Source of the DNA: Streptomyces violens | GTDB lineage: Bacteria > Actinomycetota > Actinomycetes > Streptomycetales > Streptomycetaceae | Reading direction: 5' to 3' | Length of the DNA: 64,000 bases | NCBI RefSeq assembly: GCF_000717745.1 | Contig: NZ_JOBH01000004.1 | Coordinates: 1 to 64,000, forward strand | Shown: in pieces, positions 36,906 to 45,124 of the stretch | Position numbering within the stretch: position 1 is the stretch's first letter | Layout: each line of letters opens with the position of its first letter | Notes under the pieces: model-generated | Told to the model about the DNA's origin: nothing | Seen by the model: the letters and a program-made list of their open reading frames with translations, nothing else | Database searches by the model: none | Program-made: the position numbers and the translations under genes

Positions 36906-37491
36906 GCTCCCGGATCGCCGGGCGCGCCGCGTCCAGCACGGTCATGAACCACACCGAGAACGGTGCCTCGGAGTGCCGCCGGGCCAGCTCGTCCGGCGTC
37001 ACGAAGGCGTACTCCCCGACCTCCTCGGGGTCCGGCTCCGGAGCGTCCCGGACCAGACCAACGAAGAGGTGGTTGTACTCCTGCTCGACCAGCCCGGACT
37101 CCGGGTCCGGGTGGTTGTAGCGCACGGTGCCGGCCTCGCCGAGCAGCGACGGGGCGATGCCCAGCTCCTCGGCGGTGCGCCGGGCCGCGGCCGCGAACGG
37201 CTTCTCGCCCGGATACGGGTGGCCGCACGCCGTGTTGGACCACACGCCGGGGGAGTGGTACTTCCCCAGCGCCCGGCGCTGCAGCAGCAGCCGGCCCTGC
37301 TCGTCGAAGAGGAAGACGGAGAAGGCCCGGTGCAGTTGGCCCGGTGCCTGATGGGCGGCGAGCTTCTCCGCCGTGCCGATCGTTCTACCGTCCTCGTCCA
37401 CCAACTCCAGCATGATCGGCTCGTCGGCCGTGTCCGTCGCCGTCATCGCGGCGGTCCCGGTGGTCTGTCCGTTGGCAGGTGTGATCGGCAT
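36880..37491 (-). CDS. idi: Type I isopentenyl-diphosphate delta-isomerase
   Basis: A 203-residue Nudix-family IPP isomerase, interconverting isopentenyl and dimethylallyl diphosphate with Mg2+/Zn2+. The catalytic cysteine is in VWSNTACGHPYPGEK and the catalytic glutamate in VEQEYNHLFVG. The Nudix-like helix reads AAARRTAEELGI, and the N-terminal core is LHRAFSVFLFDEQGRLLLQRRA. The second ATG (37491) is chosen because an acaaagg site lies six bases before it, whereas the first ATG abuts that site. In S. coelicolor, as I recall, idi is a few genes upstream of the hopanoid cluster, as here. It balances C5 precursors made by the ispG and dxs copies downstream. Confidence 0.95.
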   Translation of the reverse strand: MPITPANGQTTGTAAMTATDTADEPIMLELVDEDGRTIGTAEKLAAHQAPGQLHRAFSVFLFDEQGRLLLQRRALGKYHSPGVWSNTACGHPYPGEKPFAAAARRTAEELGIAPSLLGEAGTVRYNHPDPESGLVEQEYNHLFVGLVRDAPEPDPEEVGEYAFVTPDELARRHSEAPFSVWFMTVLDAARPAIRELTGTTAGW

Positions 37492-37592
37492 GCCCATCCT
37501 TTGTGTTTCCTCGGTCCTCGATGGTCAAGTCTGCCCTAGTAGCGCCCGTATCAGGCGTACGGCGACGCCTCGTGTGCGGCGTGGCAGAACGC

Positions 37593-37620
37593 ACGGCGCG
37601 CAGCAGGGGCTGCGCGCCGT
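37593..37620 (-). terminator. Hairpin terminator after galE
   Basis: Perfect 11-bp stem acggcgcgcag / ctgcgcgccgt with a 6-nt loop immediately beyond the galE stop at 37622. Confidence 0.85.
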
Positions 37621-37621
37621 C

Positions 37622-38623
37622 TCAGAGGGACCGGGCGCTGTCTCCCTGGGCCTCCGGGTGCCGCAGGCACCAGCCCTCCCAGGCCGATGCGACCATCGCG
37701 TCGATGCCGTGCCGTGCGCGCCAGCCCAGCTCCTTCGTGGCCAGCTCGCACGAGGCGACCACCCGTGCCGGGTCGCCGGCCCGCCGCTCCTTGACGACGG
37801 GCGCCAGGTCCGAGCGGCCGCTGATCCCGAGGACGAGGTCCGCCATCTCCCGTACGGAGACGCCCTGGCCGGTGCCGACGTTGAGCGTGAGGTCCCCGGG
37901 GCCGTCCTGGCCCGTGAGCCGCCGTGCGGCGGCAACGTGCGCCTCGGCCAGGTCCTCGACGTGGATGTAGTCCCGGACGCAGGTGCCGTCGGGGGTGTCG
38001 TAGTCGGCGCCGAAGATCAGCGGCGGTTCACCGGCCGTGACCTTCTCGAACATCATCGGGATGATGTTGAAGACCCCGACGTCCGCCAGCTCCGGTGCCG
38101 CCGCGCCCGCGACGTTGAAGTACCGCAGGCACGCGGTCTCGATGCCGTGCGCCCGGCCTGCGGCGCGCACCAGCCACTCGCCCGCGAGCTTGGTCTCGCC
38201 ATAGGGGTTCATCGGCAGGCACGGGGTGTCCTCGGTGACCAGGTCCACATCCGGCATGCCGTACACCGCCGCCGAGGAGGAGAGGACGAAGCGCCGCACG
38301 CCGGCCGCCGCCACCGCCTCCAGCAGCACGGTCAGCCCGTGCACGTTCTCCCGGTAGTACGTCAGCGGCTGTTCCACCGACTCACCGACCTGCTTCTTCG
38401 CGGCGAGGTGGATGACGCCGGTCACGCCGTGCTCCGCGAGCGTGGCGTCCACCACGTCACGGTCCTGTACCGAAGCACGTACGAGGGGCACCCCCGCGGG
38501 CAGCCGCTCGGGGAATCCGCTGGAGACGTCGTCCAGTACGACGACCCGCTCACCCGCCGCCGCCATGGCCCTCGCCACATGCGCGCCGATATAACCCGTC
38601 CCACCTGTGATCAGCCATGTCAT
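37622..38623 (-). CDS. galE: UDP-glucose 4-epimerase
   Basis: A 333-residue extended short-chain dehydrogenase. The NAD motif TWLITGGTGYIGAHVARAMA is at the N-terminus. The catalytic triad is visible as Ser in LSSSAAVYGMP and Tyr-x-x-x-Lys in NPYGETKLAGEW. Substrate-loop elements are CLRYFNVAGA and DYDTPDGTCVRDYIHVEDLA, the latter diagnostic for GalE. It converts UDP-glucose and UDP-galactose. I start at MTWLITGG; MPVM would add three residues. It is transcribed away from the lipid island and could supply UDP-galactose to its glycosyltransferase, though that link is only positional. Confidence 0.93.
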   Translation of the reverse strand: MTWLITGGTGYIGAHVARAMAAAGERVVVLDDVSSGFPERLPAGVPLVRASVQDRDVVDATLAEHGVTGVIHLAAKKQVGESVEQPLTYYRENVHGLTVLLEAVAAAGVRRFVLSSSAAVYGMPDVDLVTEDTPCLPMNPYGETKLAGEWLVRAAGRAHGIETACLRYFNVAGAAAPELADVGVFNIIPMMFEKVTAGEPPLIFGADYDTPDGTCVRDYIHVEDLAEAHVAAARRLTGQDGPGDLTLNVGTGQGVSVREMADLVLGISGRSDLAPVVKERRAGDPARVVASCELATKELGWRARHGIDAMVASAWEGWCLRHPEAQGDSARSL

Positions 38624-38827
38624 AACCGGCACCCTAACCAGGGCCGCAGTTGTTCATCGACGGCAAGATCGACCATGATGATCGCGGCAGACGCCACCGC
38701 CGGACGGCCACCGCCCGGTGAATGCGTGGTGAACGGCCGCATCCGGCGATCCGATAACCTCTGCCGACGTGCCACCGACCCCTCCGGGGTCCGAGGTGTG
38801 CCACGACTGCTGCCCGGGTAGTTCGTA

Positions 38828-38865
38828 CTGAATGCGGACCGGCCGGCGGCCTTGCCAGCATTCAG
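38828..38865 (+). promoter_or_regulatory. Leader inverted repeat abutting the ribosome site
   Basis: ctgaatgc (38828-38835) and gcattcag (38858-38865) form an 8-bp inverted repeat around a GC-rich 22-base core that holds a smaller ggcc/ggcc pairing. The right arm runs straight into the gggag ribosome site of the CTG-started gene, so folding could mask translation. Confidence 0.45.
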
Positions 38866-38878
38866 GGAGTGAATTCGT

Positions 38879-40663
38879 CTGTCGACCGCAATCCTCACCG
38901 GTGCGCCGGTCGCCGGGTCGTCGCTCGAAGGCGACCTGCGCGAGCTGGGCTTCGATGTCCGCAGCGCGGCCGACGCCGCCGAGGCGGCCCGGCTGCTGGC
39001 CGAGGTCCCGGCAGGCCGGCGGGTCGCACTGGTCGACCCGCGGTTCGTCGGTCACCTGCACAGCCTGCGGCTGGCGCTGACCGACCCGCGTTTCCCGGCC
39101 GCCGCGGTCACCGGCGCGCTCACGGCGCAGCCCGAGGCGCGCGCCGCGCTCACCCGGGCGCTCGCCACGACGGGCTCCGCCGACGGGCTCCCGGACGCCG
39201 TCGCGGAGACGCTGGACGCCGAGGGCGTATCGGTGCACCGCCCCGAGCTCGGCTCGCTGGTCGCATCCGTACCCTCCGGCGCACAGCAGCGTCATGAGGC
39301 GCGGGCCGCGGTGAGCGCCGTGGACGAGGAGGCCGTGCGCCTCCGTACCGCGGTGAAGTCCCGCGATGGGTTCTTCACGACGTACTGCATCAGCCCGTAC
39401 TCCCGGTACATCGCCCGCTGGTGCGCCCGCCGCGGCTTCACGCCCAACCAGGTCACGACCGCGTCCCTGCTCACCGCGCTGATCGCGGCGGGCTGCGCGG
39501 CCACCGGGACGCGCGGCGGTTTCATCGCCGCGGGCGTGCTCCTCCTCTTCTCCTTCGTCCTGGACTGCACCGACGGGCAGCTCGCCCGCTACTCCCTGCA
39601 GTACTCGACGATGGGCGCCTGGCTGGACGCGACGTTCGACCGCGCCAAGGAGTACGCGTACTACGCGGGCCTGGCGCTGGGAGCGGCGCGCGGCGGCGAC
39701 GATGTATGGGCGCTGGCGCTCGGCGCGATGGTGCTGCAGACGGTCCGGCACGTCGTCGACTTCTCCTTCAACGAGGCGAACCACGACGCCACCGCCAACA
39801 CCAGCCCGACCGCGGCCCTCTCCGGCAAGCTCGACAGCGTCGGCTGGACGGTCTGGGCCCGCCGGATGATCGTGCTGCCCATCGGCGAGCGCTGGGCCCT
39901 GATCGCGGTCCTCACCGCCGTCACGACCCCCCGCATCGTCTTCTACGTGCTGCTCATCGGCTGTGCGCTGGCCGCTTGTTACACCACGGCGGGCCGTGTG
40001 CTGCGCTCGCTGACCCGCAAGGCCCGCCGTACGGACCGGGCAGCGCAGGCCCTCGCCGACCTCGGCGACTCCGGGCCGCTCGCCGAGGGCTTCGCCGCCG
40101 CCTTCCAGGGCGCGGCTCGCAAGCTCCCCGGCTTCGCGGCCCCCGTGATCGCCGCCGTCGGCGCCGCTGTGATGATCGCCACCGCCGCGTTCGCCGGCTG
40201 GGGCAGCCCCTGGGTCTGCGTCGCCGCGCTGGTGTACGCCGTACTCTCCGGCCTGGCCGTCGCCCGCCCCCTCAAGGGCGCGCTGGACTGGCTCGTGCCG
40301 CCGCTCTTCCGCACCGGCGAATACGTCGCGATTCTGGTGATTGCGGCCCGTTCCGAGGTGAACGGAGCGTTGCCGGCGGCATTCGGGCTGGTGGCCGCGG
40401 TCGCCTACCATCACTACGACACGGTGTACCGCATCCGCGGCGGCAGCGGCGCGCCTCCGCGCTCTCTGGTGCGGGCGACCGGCGGACACGAGGGCCGTGC
40501 CCTCGTGGTCTCGGTCGCGGCGGCCGCACTGCCCACCTCAGGTTTCACAATCGCGCTCACGGTCCTCGCGGGGGCCCTGGCGCTGCTGGTGCTCATCGAG
40601 AGCATCCGCTTCTGGGTGTCCTCCCATGCACCCGCCGTACACGACGAAGGAGAACCCGCATGA
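38879..40663 (+). CDS. DUF5941 / CDP-alcohol phosphatidyltransferase protein
   Basis: A 594-residue protein in three parts. Residues 1-150 are soluble (STAILTGAPVAGSSLEGDLR, ELGFDVRSAADAAEAARLLA). Next is a CDP-alcohol phosphotransferase domain with a complete D-x2-DG-x2-AR-x8-G-x3-D-x3-D motif beginning at D229 (LDCTDGQLARYSLQYSTM, GAWLDATFDRAKEY). The third part is a membrane region matching what I know as DUF5941. No ATG, GTG or TTG fits the frame: a TGA lies at 38870 and the conserved-looking N-terminus begins at CTG 38879, nine bases after gggag. The fallback is ATG 39233, giving 476 residues and losing the soluble part. It joins a CDP-activated headgroup to a lipid or polyol; substrate unknown. 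It overlaps the next gene by ATGA. Confidence 0.8.
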   Translation: MSTAILTGAPVAGSSLEGDLRELGFDVRSAADAAEAARLLAEVPAGRRVALVDPRFVGHLHSLRLALTDPRFPAAAVTGALTAQPEARAALTRALATTGSADGLPDAVAETLDAEGVSVHRPELGSLVASVPSGAQQRHEARAAVSAVDEEAVRLRTAVKSRDGFFTTYCISPYSRYIARWCARRGFTPNQVTTASLLTALIAAGCAATGTRGGFIAAGVLLLFSFVLDCTDGQLARYSLQYSTMGAWLDATFDRAKEYAYYAGLALGAARGGDDVWALALGAMVLQTVRHVVDFSFNEANHDATANTSPTAALSGKLDSVGWTVWARRMIVLPIGERWALIAVLTAVTTPRIVFYVLLIGCALAACYTTAGRVLRSLTRKARRTDRAAQALADLGDSGPLAEGFAAAFQGAARKLPGFAAPVIAAVGAAVMIATAAFAGWGSPWVCVAALVYAVLSGLAVARPLKGALDWLVPPLFRTGEYVAILVIAARSEVNGALPAAFGLVAAVAYHHYDTVYRIRGGSGAPPRSLVRATGGHEGRALVVSVAAAALPTSGFTIALTVLAGALALLVLIESIRFWVSSHAPAVHDEGEPA

Positions 40664-41397
40664 TCGGCCTCGTGCTGGCGGCCGGCGCCGGACGGCGTCT
40701 GCGTCCCTACACCGACACTCTGCCCAAGGCCCTGGTGCCGGTCGACGGTGACACCACCATCCTCGACCTCACCCTCGGCAACTTCGCGGAGATCGGCCTG
40801 ACCGAGGTCGGGATCATCGTCGGCTACAAGAAGGAGGCCGTGTACGAGCGCAAGGAGGCGCTGGAGGCGAAGTACGGCCTCAAGCTCACCCTGATCGACA
40901 ACGACAAGGCCGAGGAGTGGAACAACGCCTACTCCCTGTGGTGCGGCCGTGACGCGATCAAGCACGACGTGATCCTCGCCAACGGCGACACCGTGCACCC
41001 GGTCTCCGTCGAGAAGACCCTGCTCGCCGCGCGCGGCGACGGCAAGAAGATCATCCTCGCGCTGGACACGGTCAAGGACCTGGCCGACGAGGAGATGAAG
41101 GTCGTCGTCGACCCCGAGAAGGGCATGACGAAGATCACCAAGCTGATGGACCCGGCCGAGGCGACCGGTGAGTACATCGGCGTCACCCTCATCGAGGGCG
41201 AGGCCGCCGACGAGCTGGCCGACGCCCTCAAGACGGTCTTCGAGGCGGACCCGCAGCAGTTCTACGAGCACGGCTACCAGGAGCTCGTGAACCGCGGCTT
41301 CCGGATCGACGTGGCCCCGATCGGCGACGTCAAGTGGGTCGAGATCGACAACCACGACGACCTCGCGAAGGGCCGTGAAATCGCATGCCAGTACTGA
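40660..41397 (+). CDS. LicC-like sugar/alcohol-phosphate nucleotidyltransferase
   Basis: A 245-residue nucleotidyltransferase. The N-terminal NTP-binding motif LVLAAGAGRRLRPYTDTLPK, followed by ALVPVDGDT, is standard. The metal-binding aspartate is in VILANGDTVHP and the second in KWVEIDNHDDL. The middle (IIVGYKKEAVYERKEALEA...LIDNDKAEEWNNAYSLW) resembles CTP:phosphocholine cytidylyltransferases (LicC type), so the product is probably a CDP-alcohol. It lies between two CDP-alcohol phosphotransferases and a glycerol-1-phosphate-dehydrogenase-like gene, so glycerol phosphate is an attractive substrate. The start overlaps the previous stop, with a gaaggag site upstream. Confidence 0.85.
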   Translation: MIGLVLAAGAGRRLRPYTDTLPKALVPVDGDTTILDLTLGNFAEIGLTEVGIIVGYKKEAVYERKEALEAKYGLKLTLIDNDKAEEWNNAYSLWCGRDAIKHDVILANGDTVHPVSVEKTLLAARGDGKKIILALDTVKDLADEEMKVVVDPEKGMTKITKLMDPAEATGEYIGVTLIEGEAADELADALKTVFEADPQQFYEHGYQELVNRGFRIDVAPIGDVKWVEIDNHDDLAKGREIACQY

Positions 41398-42449
41398 CGA
41401 GGCTCATCCCCTCGCCAGTCGTCGTCGACATCCGGCCGGGGGCGCTCAACGACCTGGCCGGTGTCCTCGCCGACCAGAGGATCTCGTCGTCAGGCAAGCT
41501 CGCCATCGCCATCAGCGGCGGCTCCGGCGCGGTGCTGCGTGAGCGGCTCGCGCCGGCGCTGCCCAGCGCCGAGTGGTTCGAGGTGGACGGTGGCACGCTC
41601 GACGACGCCATCAAGCTCGCCGACGCCATGAAGAAGAAGGGGCGCTACGACGCGGTCGTGGGCCTCGGCGGTGGCAAGATCATCGACTGCGCCAAGTTCG
41701 CCGCGGCGCGCGTGGGCCTGCCGCTGGTCGCCGTCGCGACGAACCTGTCGCACGACGGCCTCTGCTCGCCGGTCGCGACCCTCGACAACGACGCGGGCCG
41801 CGGCTCGTACGGCGTGCCGAACCCGATCGCGGTCGTCATCGACCTCGACATCATCCGCGAGGCCCCGGTCCGCTTCGTGCGCTCCGGCATCGGCGACGCG
41901 CTGTCCAACATCTCCGCGGTCCGCGACTGGGAGCTCGCGGCGCGCGAGCGCGGCGAGGACATCGACGGCCTCGCGGCCGCGATGGCGCGCCAGGCGGGCG
42001 AGGCCGTCCTGCGCCACCCCGGCGGCGTCGGCGACGACGCCTTCCTGCAGGTGCTGGCCGAGGGCCTGGTCCTCACCGGTATCGCGATGTCCGTCTCCGG
42101 CGACTCGCGGCCGGCGTCCGGCGCCTGCCACGAGATCAACCACGCCTTCGACCTGCTCTTCCCCAAGCGCGCTGCCAGCCACGGCGAGCAGTGCGGCCTG
42201 GGCGCGGCCTTCGCGATGCATCTGCGCGGGGCGCGCGAGGAGTCGGCGTACATGGCGCAGGTGCTGCGCAGGCACGGCCTTCCGGTCCTGCCGGAGGAGA
42301 TCGGCTTCACCGTGGACGAATTCGTCCAGGTCGTGGAGTACGCCCCGCAGACGCGGCCGGGCCGTTACACGATCCTCGAACACCTGGACCTGTCCACCGA
42401 TCAGATCAGGGACGCATACGCCGACTATGCCAAAACCATCGGTAGCTGA
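41385..42449 (+). CDS. Glycerol-1-phosphate dehydrogenase-like enzyme
   Basis: A 354-residue iron-containing-alcohol-dehydrogenase-fold protein closest to glycerol-1-phosphate dehydrogenases (EgsA/AraM). The NAD-binding loop is VVGLGGGKIIDCAKFAA. Metal ligands are Asp in RSGIGDALSNISAVRDWE, His in SGACHEINHAFDLL and His in RAASHGEQCGLGAAFAMHL. EgsA-type enzymes reduce DHAP to sn-glycerol-1-phosphate, the archaeal stereoisomer, rare in bacteria; sugar-phosphate dehydrogenases or 2-deoxy-scyllo-inosose-type synthases are alternatives in this superfamily. It overlaps the upstream gene by 13 bases and the downstream one by 23, so co-translation is strongly implied. Confidence 0.82.
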   Translation: MPVLTRLIPSPVVVDIRPGALNDLAGVLADQRISSSGKLAIAISGGSGAVLRERLAPALPSAEWFEVDGGTLDDAIKLADAMKKKGRYDAVVGLGGGKIIDCAKFAAARVGLPLVAVATNLSHDGLCSPVATLDNDAGRGSYGVPNPIAVVIDLDIIREAPVRFVRSGIGDALSNISAVRDWELAARERGEDIDGLAAAMARQAGEAVLRHPGGVGDDAFLQVLAEGLVLTGIAMSVSGDSRPASGACHEINHAFDLLFPKRAASHGEQCGLGAAFAMHLRGAREESAYMAQVLRRHGLPVLPEEIGFTVDEFVQVVEYAPQTRPGRYTILEHLDLSTDQIRDAYADYAKTIGS

Positions 42450-43206
42450 ACTCCGGCCGGTCGTTCACCCGGAGGGGGTGAAGGACCGGCGGAGCGGTGA
42501 GCACTGGGGCGGCCGGCTCTACATGCGCGAGATCTCGCTGCGCATCGACCGGCACCTGGTGAACACCCGGGTCACGCCCAACCAGCTGACCTACCTGATG
42601 ACCGTCTTCGGCGTCCTCGCCGCCCCGGCACTGCTGGTGCCGGGGGTGTGGGGTGCCGTGCTCGGCGTGGTCGCGGTCCAGCTGTACCTGCTGCTCGACT
42701 GCGTCGACGGCGAGATCGCCCGCTGGCGCAAGCAGTACTCGCTCGGCGGCGTGTATCTGGACCGGGTCGGTGCCTACCTGACCGACGCCGCGGTCCTCGT
42801 CGGCTTCGGCCTGCGCGCCGCCGACCTGTTCGGCTCCGGGCGGATCGACTGGCTCTGGGCCTTCCTCGGCACCCTCGCGGCGCTCGGCGCCATCCTGATC
42901 AAGGCGGAGACCGACCTCGTCGGCGTCGCCCGGCACCAGGGCGGGCTGCCGCCGGTCAAGGAGGCGGCGTCCGAGCCGCGCTCGTCCGGCATGGCGCTGG
43001 CCCGCAAGGCCGCCGGGGCGCTCAAGTTCCACCGGCTGATCCTCGGGATCGAGGCGTCCCTGCTGATCCTGGTGCTGGCGATCCTGGACGCGATCAGGGA
43101 CGACCTGTTCTTCTCGCGGCTCGGCGTCGCCGTGCTGGCCGGTATCGCGCTCCTCCAGACGCTGCTCCACCTCGTGTCCATCCTGGCTTCAAGCAGGCTC
43201 AAGTGA
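42427..43206 (+). CDS. CDP-alcohol phosphotransferase with altered motif
   Basis: A 259-residue membrane enzyme of the CDP-alcohol phosphatidyltransferase family, with an N-terminal amphipathic stretch (VNTRVTPNQLTYLMTVFGVL) and about six helices. The signature is D91-CV-D94-G95-EI-A98-R99-(8)-G108-VYL-D112-RVG-A116: the last aspartate, normally the catalytic base, is alanine. I recall close actinobacterial relatives with histidine there, so the family may use different chemistry. It starts inside the previous gene (23-base overlap) and ends in a GTGA overlap with the glycosyltransferase. Confidence 0.85.
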   Translation: MPKPSVAELRPVVHPEGVKDRRSGEHWGGRLYMREISLRIDRHLVNTRVTPNQLTYLMTVFGVLAAPALLVPGVWGAVLGVVAVQLYLLLDCVDGEIARWRKQYSLGGVYLDRVGAYLTDAAVLVGFGLRAADLFGSGRIDWLWAFLGTLAALGAILIKAETDLVGVARHQGGLPPVKEAASEPRSSGMALARKAAGALKFHRLILGIEASLLILVLAILDAIRDDLFFSRLGVAVLAGIALLQTLLHLVSILASSRLK

Positions 43207-44096
43207 CCCAGACCCCACAGAACCTGAAGCTCGGCGCGGTCGTCCTCACCATGGGCAACCGCCCCGAGGAGCTGCGCGCGCTCCTCGACTCCGTCGCCAA
43301 GCAGAACGGCGACGCGGTCGAGGTGGTGGTCGTCGGCAACGGCTCGCCGCTGCCGGAGCTGCCCGACGGCGTACGGACCGTGGAGCTGCCGGAGAACGTC
43401 GGCATCCCGGCGGGCCGGAACGTCGGCATCGAGGCGTTCGGCCCCGCGGGCGCCGACAAGGACGTCCTGCTCTTCCTGGACGACGACGGCCTGCTCGCCA
43501 ACATGGACACCGCCGAGCTGTGCCGCGAGGCGTTCGCCCGCGACCCCAAGCTGGGCATCATCAGCTTCCGCATCGCGGACCCGGACACCGGGGAGACCCA
43601 GCGCCGCCACGTACCGCGGCTGCGCGCGGCCGACCCGCTGCGCTCCTCGCGCGTCACGACCTTCCTCGGCGGCGCGAACGCGGTCCGCACGAAGGTCTTC
43701 GACGAGGTCGGCGGGCTGCCCGACGACTTCTTCTACGCGCACGAGGAGACCGACCTCGCCTGGCGGGCCCTGGACGCGGGCTGGATGATCGACTACCGCG
43801 CCGACATGGTCCTGCTGCACCCGACCATGGCGCCCACCCGGCACGCCGTCTACCACCGGATGGTGGCGCGCAATCGGGTGTGGCTGGCGCGCCGCAACCT
43901 CCCCGCGCCGCTCGTCCCCGTCTACCTCGGGGTATGGCTGCTGCTCACGCTGGCCAGGCGACCCTCTCTGCCGGGGCTGCGGGCCTGGCTGGGGGGCTTC
44001 AAGGAGGGCTGGACCACTGCATGCGGCCCCAGGCGCCCCATGAAGTGGCGTACCGTGTGGCGCCTGACCCGACTGGGCCGGCCGCCGGTCATCTGA
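43203..44096 (+). CDS. GT2 family glycosyltransferase
   Basis: A 297-residue family-2 glycosyltransferase, cytosolic or peripherally membrane-bound. The N-terminal nucleotide-sugar domain starts GAVVLTMGNRPEELRALLDS and continues VEVVVVGNGSPLPEL. The metal-binding aspartates are in LLFLDDDGLLAN. The acceptor region has GGANAVRTKVFDEVGGLPDD and FFYAHEETDLAWRALDAGW (catalytic Glu/Asp), as in rhamnosyl- and galactofuranosyltransferases. The C-terminal part is basic with a hydrophobic stretch (VPVYLGVWLLLTLAR). It is coupled by GTGA to the CDP-alcohol phosphotransferase and likely decorates that product before export. Confidence 0.9.
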   Translation: MTQTPQNLKLGAVVLTMGNRPEELRALLDSVAKQNGDAVEVVVVGNGSPLPELPDGVRTVELPENVGIPAGRNVGIEAFGPAGADKDVLLFLDDDGLLANMDTAELCREAFARDPKLGIISFRIADPDTGETQRRHVPRLRAADPLRSSRVTTFLGGANAVRTKVFDEVGGLPDDFFYAHEETDLAWRALDAGWMIDYRADMVLLHPTMAPTRHAVYHRMVARNRVWLARRNLPAPLVPVYLGVWLLLTLARRPSLPGLRAWLGGFKEGWTTACGPRRPMKWRTVWRLTRLGRPPVI

Positions 44097-44185
44097 CAAG
44101 CTCGGGTCGGAGAGCAGCATCCGGCGCGACCCGGGGGTACCCAGAGCCTGTGGCACCCCCTGGGAAGCGCACCTTGAGGACGAAA

Positions 44186-45124
44186 GTGTCAACTGTGAGC
44201 GAGACCAGGCACGACAGTGCGGTCGCCATGAATGCGCCGCGGGCCCCCGAAGGCGGGCTCAAGCCGGTGCAGCTGGCCCAGAAGTACGGGCTGACGCAGA
44301 GCGGCGCCCGGCCGAGCCTGCCGGAGTACGTCCGTCAGCTCTGGCAGCGGCGTCACTTCATCTCGGCGTTCTCCAGCGCCAAGCTGACCGCCCAGTACAG
44401 CCAGGCCAAGCTGGGCCAGCTGTGGCAGGTGGCCACGCCGCTGCTGAACGCGCTGGTCTACTACTTGATCTTCGGTCTGCTGCTCGGCACCAGCCGGGGC
44501 GTGCCGGACTTCGTGCCGTTCCTGGTGACGGGCGTCTTCATCTTCACGTTCACGCAGAGCTCGGTGCTGGCGGGGACGCGGGCGATCTCGGGCAACCTCG
44601 GTCTGGTGCGGGCGCTGCATTTCCCGCGTGCCTGCCTGCCGATCTCGTTCTGTCTGATGCAGCTCAAGCAGCTGATGTTCTCCATGGGCGTGCTCGTGGT
44701 GATCCTGCTGGCGTTCGGGCAGGTGCCGGGCTGGTCGTGGCTGCTGGCCATTCCGGCGCTGTGCGTGCAGTTCGTCTTCAACACCGGCCTCGCGATGATC
44801 ATGGCGCGGCTGGGCAGCAAGACGCCGGACCTGGCGCAGCTGATGCCGTTCATCCTGCGGACGTGGATGTACGCGTCCGGCGTGATGTACAGCATTGACC
44901 AGATCATAAAGAGCAAGCACGTCCCCGGCTTCGTGCACTTCCTGCTGGATGTGAATCCCGCCGCGGTCTACATCGACCTGGTGCGCTTCGCGCTGATCGA
45001 CTCCTTCACGTATCAGCAGCTGCCGGCCCATGTGTGGGCGCTGGCCGTCGGCTGGGCGGTCGTGATGGGCGCGCTGGGCTTTGTGTACTTCTGGAAGGCG
45101 GAGGAGCGGTACGGCCGTGGCTGA
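44186..45124 (+). CDS. ABC-2 type polysaccharide/lipid exporter permease
   Basis: A 312-residue ABC-2 permease of the TagG/Wzm (polysaccharide or teichoic acid export) type. A cytosolic N-terminal amphipathic segment (LPEYVRQLWQRRHFISAF) precedes SAKLTAQYSQAKLGQLWQVA, characteristic of the family, then six hydrophobic helices. I start at GTG 44186 because gagga lies five bases upstream; a second in-frame GTG at 44195 is too far from it. It is followed by its ATPase with an 8-base overlap. It would export the lipid-linked product of the preceding enzymes. Confidence 0.9.
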   Translation: MSTVSETRHDSAVAMNAPRAPEGGLKPVQLAQKYGLTQSGARPSLPEYVRQLWQRRHFISAFSSAKLTAQYSQAKLGQLWQVATPLLNALVYYLIFGLLLGTSRGVPDFVPFLVTGVFIFTFTQSSVLAGTRAISGNLGLVRALHFPRACLPISFCLMQLKQLMFSMGVLVVILLAFGQVPGWSWLLAIPALCVQFVFNTGLAMIMARLGSKTPDLAQLMPFILRTWMYASGVMYSIDQIIKSKHVPGFVHFLLDVNPAAVYIDLVRFALIDSFTYQQLPAHVWALAVGWAVVMGALGFVYFWKAEERYGRG

